The notes below the pieces were generated by a model that was not told the origin of the DNA, ran no database searches, and saw nothing but the letters and a program-made list of their open reading frames with translations. Below, one piece after another: positions 1 to 10,157 of a DNA stretch of 64,000 bases. The DNA is taken from the NCBI GenBank assembly GCA_020466095.1, contig CM035806.1, positions 4,325,363-4,389,362 on the forward strand, read 5' to 3'. The stretch's first letter is position 1; each line of letters opens with the position of its first letter. The position numbers and the translations under genes were made by a program. Source of the DNA: Chlorops oryzae. Taxonomy: Eukaryota; Arthropoda; Insecta; Diptera; Chloropidae.

Positions 1-144
1 CGCTCTATCTCACAAACTAATTGACTTACAGACGTCAAATTTTGACACGAATCATTTGAAGGTTGCCACTATATAAAAATAATATGCATTTAATACTAGC
101 GACGCCATCTATGTGTCAGACCGGGGACTTATCACCCAACCTGT
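1..144 (-). mobile_element. mariner transposon copy, 5' end only (cut by window edge)
   Basis: This stretch is the reverse complement of the first 144 bases of the mariner at 5189, with only an occasional difference (ATCACCC in place of ATCAGCC in the terminal repeat). The terminal repeat ends at 144 and is followed by a TA target dinucleotide at 145-146. The element therefore points leftwards and its transposase lies outside the window. The near-identity to the second copy suggests recent activity. Only the 5' untranslated part is visible here. Confidence 0.93.
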
Positions 145-146
145 TA

Positions 147-1269
147 TTTCAAAATGAAGTCATTAGCAAGAGAAGAAGAGGAAAGCCACGGTGGAAAGGC
201 GGTGTCCAGAGCGATCTACAAGAAATTAATACAAGGAAGTAGAGAGAGAAAGCAAGAAACAGAGAGGAAAGCTGTTGTGAAACAGGCATAAGTCCTGCTT
301 GGACTATTACCCGAATATATTAAGAAACAAATCCTTGGTCGATTAATAATGGCAAAGCTTTTTATCACCATGCAATGGAGGTGAAAGGAATTGAGTGTTT
401 TGATAATTTCATTAGAATTTTTAAAAATCCAGGCTAGGAAAAACTTCATGGGAGTGGGAGTTGGACTTATATAAGTTATCTTTTTCCTTCGTTCATTTAG
501 AGTGTTACCAAGCCCGATTGATCCCACATGTGGGTGTGGGTGTGTGTCTGTGATACTTGAATAAATAATTGATGTCTTCATTTTCAAGCGGACAGGGCTG
601 GGGGTTCTGGGATTGATTATTTATGTTCGTGTTTTAGTGCATTTATTTATGTACGTAAATATGTTGATAAATGGATTTGAAATGCTCCACCTACACCTCG
701 AATTCCATGAAAATTCCAACTTTCGCTCAGATTTAATGTTTGTTTACTGGAATGTGATTATGTACGGACGAGTGGTTTCCATTTTCAAATATTATGCGTG
801 GATGAAGCTTTGTTGCTCGGGCAGTTATCTTATGCAATCAAGTGTACACTTCACTTGGTTATAAATCACTTTCGTTTGCATTATAATAATGCTGCACGAA
901 AGTTTCAGTGACATGGACAATAGAATGCAATAGCTGAAACAGCGATATCCACACTGGATATAATAATAGGTATGATATTTTGTGCTTTTCGCTTTTATTT
1001 ATTTATGATGTTTTTAGAATTGAATAAATTCCTAATTGCTCGCTTATTCACAGAAGTCACACTCAGTTGTATGAGCCGCAGAAAATCAAATATTCAAAAA
1101 AAAATAAAAAAAAAAAAAAAAAACGACAATTTTCTGAATTTCCTTCATGTGTGTATTTAGAATTGTAAATTCGCAAGCGAGTTCAAGGCGGAATAACGCT
1201 ATTGAAATTTCCTATTTTCGCTGAAGTCTCCCAAAAATCGACATTAATATTAATGGTTTTTTCGCTCTT
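147..1269. other. AT-rich intergenic stretch, nothing recognised
   Basis: The open frames here are short, have no family resemblance and lack splice-site or codon support. There is a poly(A) run near 1098-1122. I see no gene, RNA gene or bounded repeat. Confidence 0.5.
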
Positions 1270-1984
1270 TTAACCCTTATGCGCATAATGGATACCTACA
1301 TTTTTTTCCAAATAATTTTAAACATTCGTAGCATTTTAGTATTTTAAGTATTGCTATAAATCGTTAAATTACTATGGGGACCAATTTTTGACTTTTTTTT
1401 TTTTTTAACCCATCAACGCATAAGGGATAAACTTAACACTTAATTTTATCGTTTTATAGGATTTATTATGTAAAAGATTGCTACAACTCGTTAAGCATAT
1501 ATGGGGGAAAATTTTCGATTTTCTTTAACCCTTTAAAATCGAAGGCATACATTTTCCATTACATAATTTTATCGATTATAGCATTTATTATTAACAACAA
1601 TGCTAAAAATCGATAAAATTATATGGGGACAAAATTTTCGACATTCTTTAACCCATCAACGCATATGGGATAAACTTCACTTAATTTTATCGTTTTATAG
1701 GATTTATTATGTAAAAGATTGCTACAACTCGTTAAGCATATATGGGGGAAAATTTTCGATTTTCTTTAACCCTTTAAAATCGAAGGCATACATTTTCCAT
1801 TACATAATTTTATCGATTATAGCATTTATTATTAACAACAATGCTAAAAATCGATAAACTTATACGGTGACATAATTTTCGACATTCTTTAACCCATCAA
1901 CGCATATGGGATACATTTTTTCCACATCATTTTAACGACTCTTAGCATTTTATTTTAAACAAAATTGCTGTAAATAGTTAAAAT

Positions 1985-2016
<32 letters not shown>

Positions 2017-2043
2017 CTTTTCGATTATGCTTTAAAGGGTTAA
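1270..2043. repeat. TTAA-bounded element expanded into a 241-bp tandem array
   Basis: The block starts TTAACCCTTATGCGCA and ends AAAGGGTTAA. Inside, phrases such as AACCCATCAACGCATA recur at about 1407, 1650 and 1891, giving a 241-243 bp period. Each unit is itself two related halves of about 120 bp, one starting TTAACCCATCAACGC and the other TTAACCCTTTAAAATCG. A single related monomer in the opposite orientation, also TTAA-bounded, sits at 47004-47119. I infer that a TTAA-target short inverted-repeat element amplified in tandem. Confidence 0.75.
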
Positions 2044-2460
2044 AGTCTTGCTCTCACCACAGATGCACATTAAGTATGTATGGTAACTCCATTTGAGTTA
2101 ATGATGATGAAGAAGACAAAATGTACCAACCTCTATCCGAAATGTGTAGGTGGTGTCATCTAGAAATAGGACGGTGACACATTGTTGCCGTTGTTTCTTG
2201 TCGCGCGCCAGTTCTGCACTACGAAATCGATAGTTTGAACTCAAGTTATTCAGGCGAAAACGTTCAAGCATTGCAAATATCCATGATCCAAATTCATTTG
2301 AGGCGTAATTCGTTTTCTTTGGTCTTCCTTCAATGATTTTTTTTTAGGATATTGTCTGCTCTTAGAGTTTCGATTGCTACTCAACAGCCTTTAATTCCTC
2401 TTAAGTGCGTTATTTTTGAATTGAGTCTTTGGCTTCAACTGCCCGGTTCTTAAGCGGAAA

Positions 2461-2498
<38 letters not shown>

Positions 2499-2822
2499 AA
2501 ACAACAATGACGGCTCCTTTATTGGATGGAATTTATAATTTGTTTGACCTGGACGATATTTTTTTTTTTTTGTTGATGATACTGGAAGGTTTGATCTGTA
2601 ATCAAAGAAAAAACAAATAAATGTATAATAAAGGTTAGGTAAGGATAGCTTAGGTTAAGTTAGGGTGGCTGCTCCTTTTAATATGACACCACGAGAGAAG
2701 GCATGCCTCTCTAGTTAATATACATACTTATGTAAAAAAAAAAAAATCAATTTATGACCGATTTTTGAAAAAATCAAATCGTGTGTAGCTCACATAATGA
2801 TCCTGCAAGGGGTACCTTTTTG

Positions 2823-2853
<31 letters not shown>

Positions 2854-2879
2854 AAATGAAGGTACATTTTTCAATATCC
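2044..2879. other. intergenic stretch with (TA)n microsatellite
   Basis: There is a (TA)n run at about 2464-2495 and a short block of GGTTAGGTAAGG/TTAGGTTAAGTTAGG-like words at 2633-2671. Poly(A) tracts follow near 2730 and 2824-2851. No coding signal was seen. Confidence 0.5.
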
Positions 2880-2992
2880 CCATCATGGTTGGTTGGTTAG
2901 TGTGGCTGCCACAAAAAAAAAAAACGACACATACTATAACATCCACGACCTCAACCGGAAGTTGAACCCACAACGCCTCTCGCAACGATTCT
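2880..2992 (-). mobile_element. tRNA-derived SINE, degraded copy
   Basis: Read on the minus strand it has a GAGAGGC...TGGGTTCAACT segment resembling a tRNA T-arm / B box, then a body with GTGTCGTTTTTT, a GGCAGCCACAC block and a short (AACC)n tail. The order matches the better copy at 50932-51123. The A-box half is missing or degraded. Confidence 0.55.
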
Positions 2993-3032
2993 TCTTCTTC
3001 TTCAGGTAAATCGCGATTAAAGCCATAATCGA

Positions 3033-3778
3033 TTAAGGGGGTCTTCTCATTGAAAACCCGTTTTTTGGACCCTTTTTAAAAAAATTCTTATTTGAAAACG
3101 CAAAGAATAATTGAAAACTTTTTTTATTTATTGTATTACAAAAGGTTCAAAGTAAATAAAAAAAAATTTTTTTGCCTCGATACTTGGGCTGTTCAAAAAG
3201 TAATGAGACTTCAAAGTTGGTGGTGAAAAAAAAGGTGCCGTCACGGCGGCCACGATTCCGGGTCTCCGGAGCGTCCGAAATGGAAAAAAAAAACGGGGTT
3301 ATAATCAGTATAGATGTAATTCTCGGGTGAACCTCAAGCTTAATTTTGTGATTTTTTTTTGACAAAATGGCGGCCATTCAAAAAAAAATTTCAATTTCGG
3401 GCTTTTTTTTTTGTAGTTTAGTGTAAAAAAAAAAATAGTAAAAAATTTTTTAAAATTATGGTCGAGGTTCACCCGAGAATGGTGACAATTCTGCGTCGAT
3501 TCCACTTTGTTTCATGAAAATCGGTTCAGTTGAACTGGAGATATCATGGCCGCCAGTTCGAAAAACGTGGTTTCGAGATAAACGCGTTTAAAGTTTGAAG
3601 CAACGCAAAAATTACTCGTTTTAGCGCAGATCTTGCTCGACAAAGAAGGCTATATCCTCTAAACTATTTCGAATTTCAAAAAATCCTTTTAGGGGCATAT
3701 TCACAACTACCCAAGCTATAAATAAATCCAAAAAAAAAAATCGAAAAAAAAAGTTGCTCAATGAGAAGACCCCCTTAA
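3033..3778. mobile_element. TTAA-bounded MITE, family A, copy 1
   Basis: A 746-bp element with inverted ends: TTAAGGGGGTCTTCTCATTG on the left and its complement on the right, both including the TTAA target. The interior has CAAAATGGCGGCC, a GTTCAAAAAGTAATGAGAC block, and a pair of opposed words (TCTCGGGTGAACCTC near 3321 and GAGGTTCACCCGAGA near 3463) that form an internal inverted repeat. Open frames inside are fragmentary and encode nothing recognised, so it is non-autonomous. TTAA targeting is the hallmark of the piggyBac superfamily; this assignment rests on target site only. Confidence 0.88.
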
Positions 3779-5188
3779 ACCAGACGCCGCTGGATAAGTT
3801 AAATCCAGAGATTAAATTGCAATCAGATATTCGAACAAATCCCGGCATACTAAATCTCTCTTTTCCCATTATATTTTCACGCAACGTTTATAAAAAGTTT
3901 TCTCATGACTTGAACTGGGAGGGGGGTTCATCTGACGGGCCGGGTCACGTTACTTCTGAATGTCAACATCAATTTCGCGAATTGTTTACATAAAATTTCT
4001 GTCCGGCATTTTTGTTTAATGTAAATCGAAATATGAAATTTTCCTTGTTTTGATAAACCCCATGCCATGCTTCTAGGCGGGACGGGACCAGAGCATTAAC
4101 AACCATTTACTGCTGCCACTGCTGCTCTGCTGCTGCTGCACTGCATTACCATAAGCAATGTCAGACAAATAAAAAAAAAAAAAAGGCTAATTGGAGGAGT
4201 CACGCCGTCTTGAAAAATTGCGTTTTTTTTTCTAGTTCTCAACGAGAACTTCTCATATATGTATCTTAAGAATGTTCATAAACATACGTCTTTTTTTTTT
4301 TTTTTTTTTTTTTTTTTGTTGCGTCTACATATGACAATGCATTTTTCTACATATTTTCGTATTTTTTCATCATTAACATGCCATAATATCGTCGTCGTGT
4401 CTATTCTGTTCCAATACGCTTCGTTGTTATCGTAATTCTCTTTCCCGTGTTGACGGACTTTGCCAACAGCGCGATGACCAACGAACAACAATGAAAAATA
4501 TATAAGTATATATTTAAAAATAAAAAAAAATATATTAAAAAATAAACAAAAATAAATCCCTCACCTCCTCACACCTAGTTGCCGGCTGATATTTTTTTTT
4601 TTTTTTTTTTTTTTGCTTTGTTGCCGACCATACTTTGCTCTTCTTCTATAATTTTATCACGAAAATTTCATCATTTCCGGCTCAAAAAATAGCGTCACAC
4701 AAAAATGTTACTAGCCCCATGCTTGGGGTGTTTGCTTTTCAATTGCATTTCGTTTTTATTTATAATTTATTTATTTATTTAATTTTTTTTTTTTTTTAGA
4801 AAATTATTGCAAAAAAATAGAAGGAAAATTTATTACCCTTCGGGAACCGATCTATGCAAATTGATCCTGTTCTATTCGATCACGCACAAAGCAACAAAAA
4901 AAAAAAAAAAATAAATAAATAAAAAAAATGTTCGTTTAGAAATATGAGTTCGAGAAATTCAGACGAGTCTGTAAAGGGAGTAGATTCCCACATTCTAGAC
5001 TTGCAAAACTTCTCAGGTTTATTGGATGATTGGAAAATTGTTTGGAGTCCACCCTATAATATGAAACACCCAAACAATCTCATGACTGAGGAATTTATTT
5101 ATTAATTTTTTTTATTTATTTTATTTTTGCAAGTAATTTAAGGCTGTGATATTTTTTTTTTTAATGTATGTATGTATGTATGTATGTA
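3779..5188. other. intergenic stretch with homopolymer tracts
   Basis: Contains repeated poly(A)/poly(T) tracts (4292-4318, 4592-4614, 4785-4797, 4896-4910) and a (TATG)n run at 5166-5188 immediately beside the mariner. No gene or bounded repeat was recognised. Confidence 0.5.
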
Positions 5189-6485
5189 ACAGGTTGGCTG
5201 ATAAGTCCCCGGTCTGACACATAGATGGCGTCGCTAGTATTAAATGCATATTATTTTTATATAGTGGCAACCTTCAAATGATTCGTGTCAAAATTTGACG
5301 TCTGTAAGTCAATTAGTTTGTGAGATAGAGCGTCTTTTGTGAAGCAACTTTTGTTATTGTGAAAAAAAATGGAAAAAAAAGGAATTTCGTGTTTTGATAA
5401 AATACTGTTTTCTGAAGGGAAAAAATACAGTGGAAGCAAAAACTTGGCTTGATAATGAGTTTCCGGACTCTGCCCCAGGAAAATCAACAATAATTGATTG
5501 GTATGCAAAATTCAAGCGTGGTGAAATGAGCACGGAGGACGGTGAACGCAGTGGACGCCCGAAAGAGGTGGTTACCGACGAAAACATCAAAAAAATTCAC
5601 AAAATGATTTTGAATGACCGTAAAATGAAGTTGATCGAGATAGCAGAGGCCTTAAAGATATCAAAGGAACGTGTTGGTCATATCATTCATCAATATTTGG
5701 ATATGAAAAAGCTCTGTGCAAAATGGGTGCCGCGCGAGCTCACATTTGACCAAAAACAACAACGTGTTGATGATTCTGAGCGGTGTTTGCAGCTGTTAAC
5801 TCGCAATACACCCGAGTTTTTGCGTCGATATGTGACAATGGATGAAACATGGCTCTATCACTACACTCCTGAGTCCAATCGACAGTCGGCTGAGTGGACA
5901 GCGATCGGTGAACCGTCTCCGAAGCGTGGAAAGACTCAAAAGTCCGCTGGCAAAGTAATGGCCTCTGTTTTTTTGGGATGGGCATGGAATAATTTTTATC
6001 GATTATCTTGAGAAGGGAAAAACCATCAACAGTGACTATTATATGTCGTTATTGGAGCGTTTGAAGGTCGAAATCGCGGCAAAACGGCCCCATATGAAGA
6101 AGAAAAAAGTGTTGTTCCACCAAGACAACGCACCGTGCCACAAGTCATTGAGAACGATGGCAAAAATTCATGAATTAGGCTTCGAATTGCTTCCCCACCC
6201 ACCGTATTCTCCAGATCTGGCCCCCAGCGACTTTTTCTTGTTCTCAGACCTCAAAAGGATGCTCGCAGGGAAAAAATTTGGCTGCAATGAAGAGGTGATC
6301 GCCGAAACTGAGGCCTATTTTGAGGCAAAACCGAAGGAGTACTACCAAAATGGTATCAAAAAATTGGAAGGTCGTTATAATCGTTGTATCGCTCTTGAAG
6401 GGAACTATGTTGAATAATAAAAACGAATTTTGACAAAAAAAATGTGTTTTTCTTTGTTAGACCGGGGACTTATCAGCCAACCTGT
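5189..6485 (+). mobile_element. mariner transposon, full length
   Basis: A 1297-bp element flanked by TA (5187-5188 and 6486-6487). The ends are about 28-bp near-perfect inverted repeats beginning ACAGGTTGGCTGATAAGTCC. It encodes a mariner-type transposase (see next entry). The left end lies directly against a (TATG)n run. Size, TA target, terminal repeats and a D,D34D catalytic layout all fit the mariner family of the Tc1/mariner superfamily. Confidence 0.97.
5370..6417 (+). pseudogene. mariner transposase, two single-base frameshifts
   Basis: Mariner transposase cuts and pastes the element at TA sites. The N-terminal part has helix-turn-helix DNA-binding sequence (KISKERVGHIIHQYL); the catalytic part has the first Asp in TMDETWLYHY, the second in HQDNAPCHKS and the third in YSPDLAPSDFF, with 34 residues between the last two, the mariner spacing. 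The frame is broken twice, each time by one extra base in a homopolymer: an A run just after the start codon (about 5373-5380) and a T run at about 5970-5976. The visible frames are 5394-6011 and 6043-6417, ending in TAA just before the 3' terminal repeat. The breaks could be real inactivation or consensus errors; all three catalytic residues are preserved. Confidence 0.93.
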
Positions 6486-6487
6486 TA

Positions 6488-7104
6488 TGTATATACATAA
6501 ACACATTTTCAATAAATTTGTATGAATATGAACAGAACGCTTTGGGAAAGTAAACCAGTTAACCGACTCGTTGGCTTTCGTGTCTTATAATAACAAAGTC
6601 ATCCAGTTTACCCAATGATGGTGGGTGTTATGTTCTCTCAATGATCACAATTCTAATATGAATATGGATACGAAATGTGAGATAAAATTTAACGAAACAT
6701 TTCATTAAGCATATTCCTATATTAAGCTGCTATGACTAAGCGAAAAATAAAACTAACTGCTGTGAAAGGCCGTTCGAAATTTCCAAAATTATTCCAAAAT
6801 TGGGCTTAAGTCTGCGATCGATTTTAGGAGCACGCGTTTCATTCAAGCTTTTTACATTTGACATTCGTATGTTTCTTTTTTTTACGTACATATGTATATA
6901 AGTTTTTTTATGATTAAAAAAAAAAAATTTTTTTTTTTTTTTTGTGGAAATTCGGGAAAACAAAAACACATTGCTTGGCAATGCGCGAGTCATGACTTTG
7001 GAATTATTGCTGCTTCTCCTTCTACGGGTTTTTGCACATTCATATTTGGGAATAGTCAGAATTTAGTTTCGACAATGAAATATGTACAATAAAAACAATT
7101 AAGA
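6488..7104. other. intergenic stretch, nothing recognised
   Basis: AT-rich sequence with an A/T homopolymer pair near 6916-6945. No coding or repeat boundary was identified. Confidence 0.45.
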
Positions 7105-7535
7105 AAGCTGAAGTCGGTCAAGACCGACTTTGATATACCCAGCGTCCCGACAATATTAACGCACTACATTTTGTCATTCCCTTCAGAAGTAACAAAGAAT
7201 AAATTCCTGTGAGCTTGACAATGTTCGGAACATATCAACTTTTCTCCTACAACCCCCCTTCATTCGTCTTGGTCAACCGATGTTTCGAATTTGAAGCTTC
7301 TACGCTTTTTACTTCGGAAGTTCCGAAAAACTATCGATTGTGGTCCAGCCGGTTCTAAGGAGATCCGAACAGAGACAGACGGACAGACGAACATGTCTAA
7401 ATCGATTCAGTTTTCGATCCTGACCAAGAACATATATGTATATTTGTGTATCTCTTAAGGAGCTTAGTCCTAGCTGTTACAAGATCGTGCAGAAAACTAA
7501 TATGGCTACCCTGCGCTTACGCTGGGTATAATAAT
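7105..7535. repeat. dispersed repeat ending in GGGTATA words
   Basis: Begins near GCTGAAGTCGGTCAAGACCGACTTTG (with an internal small hairpin) then GATATACCC, and ends GCTTACGCTGGGTATAATAA. The interior contains GACAGACGGACAGACGAACA and ATCGATTCAG wording, which is common in dispersed fly repeats. A shorter related tail (TGTTACAAGATCC...GAGGTATAAA) is at 7804-7855. The 62653-63510 block has similar construction. The superfamily is not assigned. Confidence 0.55.
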
Positions 7536-7539
7536 CATC

Positions 7540-7805
7540 ATTATCATTAATGGCGCGATGACCCTAGTTGAGTCTTGGCCTCCCTTTGAAAATTCCTCCA
7601 TATAACATATATCTATGTTGTTGGCAAGTATTCTCCAGTTTCTTCTACCGATTTTTTTAACTTGTTTGATCCACGTTATCTATCCAATGCAGATTTGGTC
7701 GAGACCTGTTTTCCTTCTTCCTCCTTCTGGTGCATACTTGAAAATCTTTTTCGTTGGATTATCTATGCTCATTCTCTGGATATGTCCAGCCCATTGTAGC
7801 GCATT
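7540..7805 (-). pseudogene. LINE (non-LTR retrotransposon) ORF2 C-terminal remnant
   Basis: On the minus strand the translation contains LQWAGHIQRM followed by a GGRRKTG stretch, then out of frame a WIDN-like block and a KRNWRILAN-like block. This order (WAGHV.RM, G.RR.GRP, W.DNV, RNW..LA) is the conserved tail of many LINE polyproteins. Stops and frameshifts interrupt it. It is followed on that strand by repeated TGATAATGATGA, typical of a microsatellite-like LINE tail. Only the 3' end is present. Confidence 0.7.
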
Positions 7806-7859
7806 GTTACAAGATCCGCTGAATGCTAATAAGCCCTGCTTACGCGAGGTATAAAAGCC

Positions 7860-8584
7860 TTATGTCGTCTGTTAAAAAGTGTCGTATTAAATTAGTAAAG
7901 GTGAGTCTGGTTTGCGTGACCTCCGGAGTCCGGACTGGACGGTGGTATTCTAACAATTCGCGAGAAGACCGTTCAAACAAACTCGGTTATATGAACTAAA
8001 AAAGGGTTCACCCTATCCAGACTCTACTGTATTTTCTCTTTGAAAATAATTAGATTATTCAAATTAAAATTGGAATTTGAATCAGCTGTTGCGGGCCTTG
8101 AAATGCTCACAATGATATCTAACAGAAGTGGCATAGCTATACATACAATAATTGTGCGACAGTGAGACGACGTCACGCCGACAACTGTCCAAGAAATTTA
8201 AGTACAGTGAAGCTTGTGTGTATCGATCATGGAACCACCATTTTCCTTCCCATCTGAATTCATTTTGTATGTGGCCCATTCATCGTTCTTTTTTGTTCCA
8301 TTGGGTGGTCCCTTCAGGCACAAATAGAGATTCATGTTTCAATGTCGTACTATTAAGTTTTAACCGTTTGTAACTAATTGAAATCTTGTACAATTTTTTT
8401 TTTTTTTTTTTTTTTAACTTAAAAACTATTATAGGCAGAGCTGCCCACCACTACAGGCGCAATTAGATTGCATGTATCTGTAGTGATACAACAAACACAT
8501 AAAATTAAAAATGCTAGAGAGTAAGAAAAAATCGAGCGACATAGGTCCTACCTCGCCGAAAGTCTATAGCATACCATATAGGAC
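7860..8584. other. intergenic stretch, nothing recognised
   Basis: No coding signal. A poly(T) tract is at 8395-8415. The last 8 bases (8577-8584, TATAGGAC) are the left target-site copy of the next element. Confidence 0.45.
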
Positions 8585-8925
8585 CAGTGATGCCAGATTT
8601 TATCGATAAAAAAAACCCTCATATATTGGAAAAAAACCCATTTTTCCCCATTTTCAAAAAATAAAAACCCAGAATGATTTTTTGAAAATATGGGCGTACC
8701 GATTTCAAAATTGAACATTGGATTTAAACGCAATATTTCAATATTTTAATAAAAGTATCAAGAAAATAACAAAAAAATAAAAGTAACTTAAAATTGTAGT
8801 AGTAAATGTACCTTAAATGTAGTGCATAAATTTCGATATAAAATTACCCATACTTTTCCCCATGTCACGTTTTTTGAGTGAAAAAACCCAAAATATGGGG
8901 GAAAACCCACAATCTGGCATCACTG
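8585..8925. mobile_element. hAT-type MITE with 8-bp target duplication
   Basis: A 341-bp element with inverted ends CAGTGATGCCAGATT / AATCTGGCATCACTG. It is flanked by an exact 8-bp direct repeat TATAGGAC (8577-8584 and 8926-8933). CAGTG-type ends with an 8-bp duplication are typical of the hAT superfamily. The interior is AT-rich with AAACCC words and has no coding frame. Confidence 0.92.
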
Positions 8926-8933
8926 TATAGGAC

Positions 8934-9543
8934 TAACTCTTCTTCTTCCTAATCCCTGCAATGTGTTAGAGCTACGCTGCTTCAACATATGCATATAGCA
9001 TGAGGAAAAGAGAAGCACGCTATGGCAGCGAACTCTTTTGCTCTGCTGTGGTGAAATGCATTGCCACTTTTAATTTTAATTTTGGGAGATTTTCGAGTAC
9101 ATTACATATAAAATATCTACCAAACTCATAAAATGATATGAAAAGCTTGAAAAACACAAAAAAATAATCAAGGAAACTCAATATTATGGAGAAATATAAA
9201 TTGTTTTTTTAGTCCTACCCTGTTCACATAACTTTTTGATCACACTTTTTCAGCAAAAATACTAAATTCTATATACAATCAAATTCGTAGCAGTAGTCAA
9301 AAATGTATGTCAATTTATTACAAAATGAAAACATTCGTGCACATTAAGCAAAAGTATATCGTAATATATAATATTTATTAAAGCTTCAATTATAACTTTT
9401 AAAACCCGAGCCGACGCCGTGATTCTTTGATAATTTTCTTGCAAGTGGCATCATTGTGCCACTTTGTGTCTACCCGTATTGTTGTTGGTAGCTTTTTGGT
9501 GAATTTCCCCAATTTGTTGAATTTCCTATACCTGCCTAATGTT
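8934..9543. other. intergenic stretch, nothing recognised
   Basis: AT-rich sequence without bounded repeats or coding evidence. Confidence 0.4.
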
Positions 9544-9551
9544 GTATTTCC

Positions 9552-10149
9552 TAGAGATGCCGCGGATATCGGTTATCTATCCGGATCCGGCTATCCGCAT
9601 AAAATGAACTATTGCGATTGCGATGCCGGATACTAACTCATTTATCGTCGGATACCGCGATATTAAAAAATTTCACAGATTTTTCATTATAAATCTCCTT
9701 GAAGGAAGCCCTTTATGAAATAAATTAAGTAGAACAAAACGATTTGAATGATGGACGACTTTTATGTGTTTAATTTTTCAAAATCAAAAAAAAAACGTAC
9801 AAAATCCTTAGATACGGAGCGAAACAAGTGATGAATGACGGAGATGCAATAACTTCGGCTTGTGTCATTATTTTCTTTCCAGTCTTGAATGAAAACTTGA
9901 ACGTGTGGCTGCCATGTCAAGTCGAAATTCATTTGAAAAATAATAATTCAGTATTTGAGTGTGTGAATGAAAAGGAATGCATAATTTCGAGTTTTATATA
10001 TTCAGATTCGGATTCTAGAGCATGCCTGAATAAAGCTACTTTTGATATTTGGAAAAAATTCAACTATCCGGTTGCCGGATGCATCCGGCCTCGCAGCTTG
10101 CGGATATCCGTATCCGGTATCGGCAAAATCACTATCCGCGGCATCTCTA
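9552..10149. mobile_element. hAT-type non-autonomous element with 8-bp target duplication
   Basis: A 598-bp element with ends TAGAGATGCCGCGGATA and the inverted TATCCGCGGCATCTCTA. An exact 8-bp direct repeat GTATTTCC flanks it (9544-9551 and 10150-10157). Subterminal regions are dense in CCGGAT/ATCCGG words, as expected for transposase-binding repeats. Open frames inside are short and unrecognised. TAGAGATG-type ends plus 8-bp duplication indicate a hAT element. Confidence 0.92.
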
Positions 10150-10157
10150 GTATTTCC

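Noticed and set aside
3147..3505. Short frames repeated at four places (for example starting MNGRHFVKKNHKIK or MESTQNCHH)
   Set aside because: They lie inside the four TTAA family A elements and shift with homopolymer length between copies, so they are not conserved proteins.
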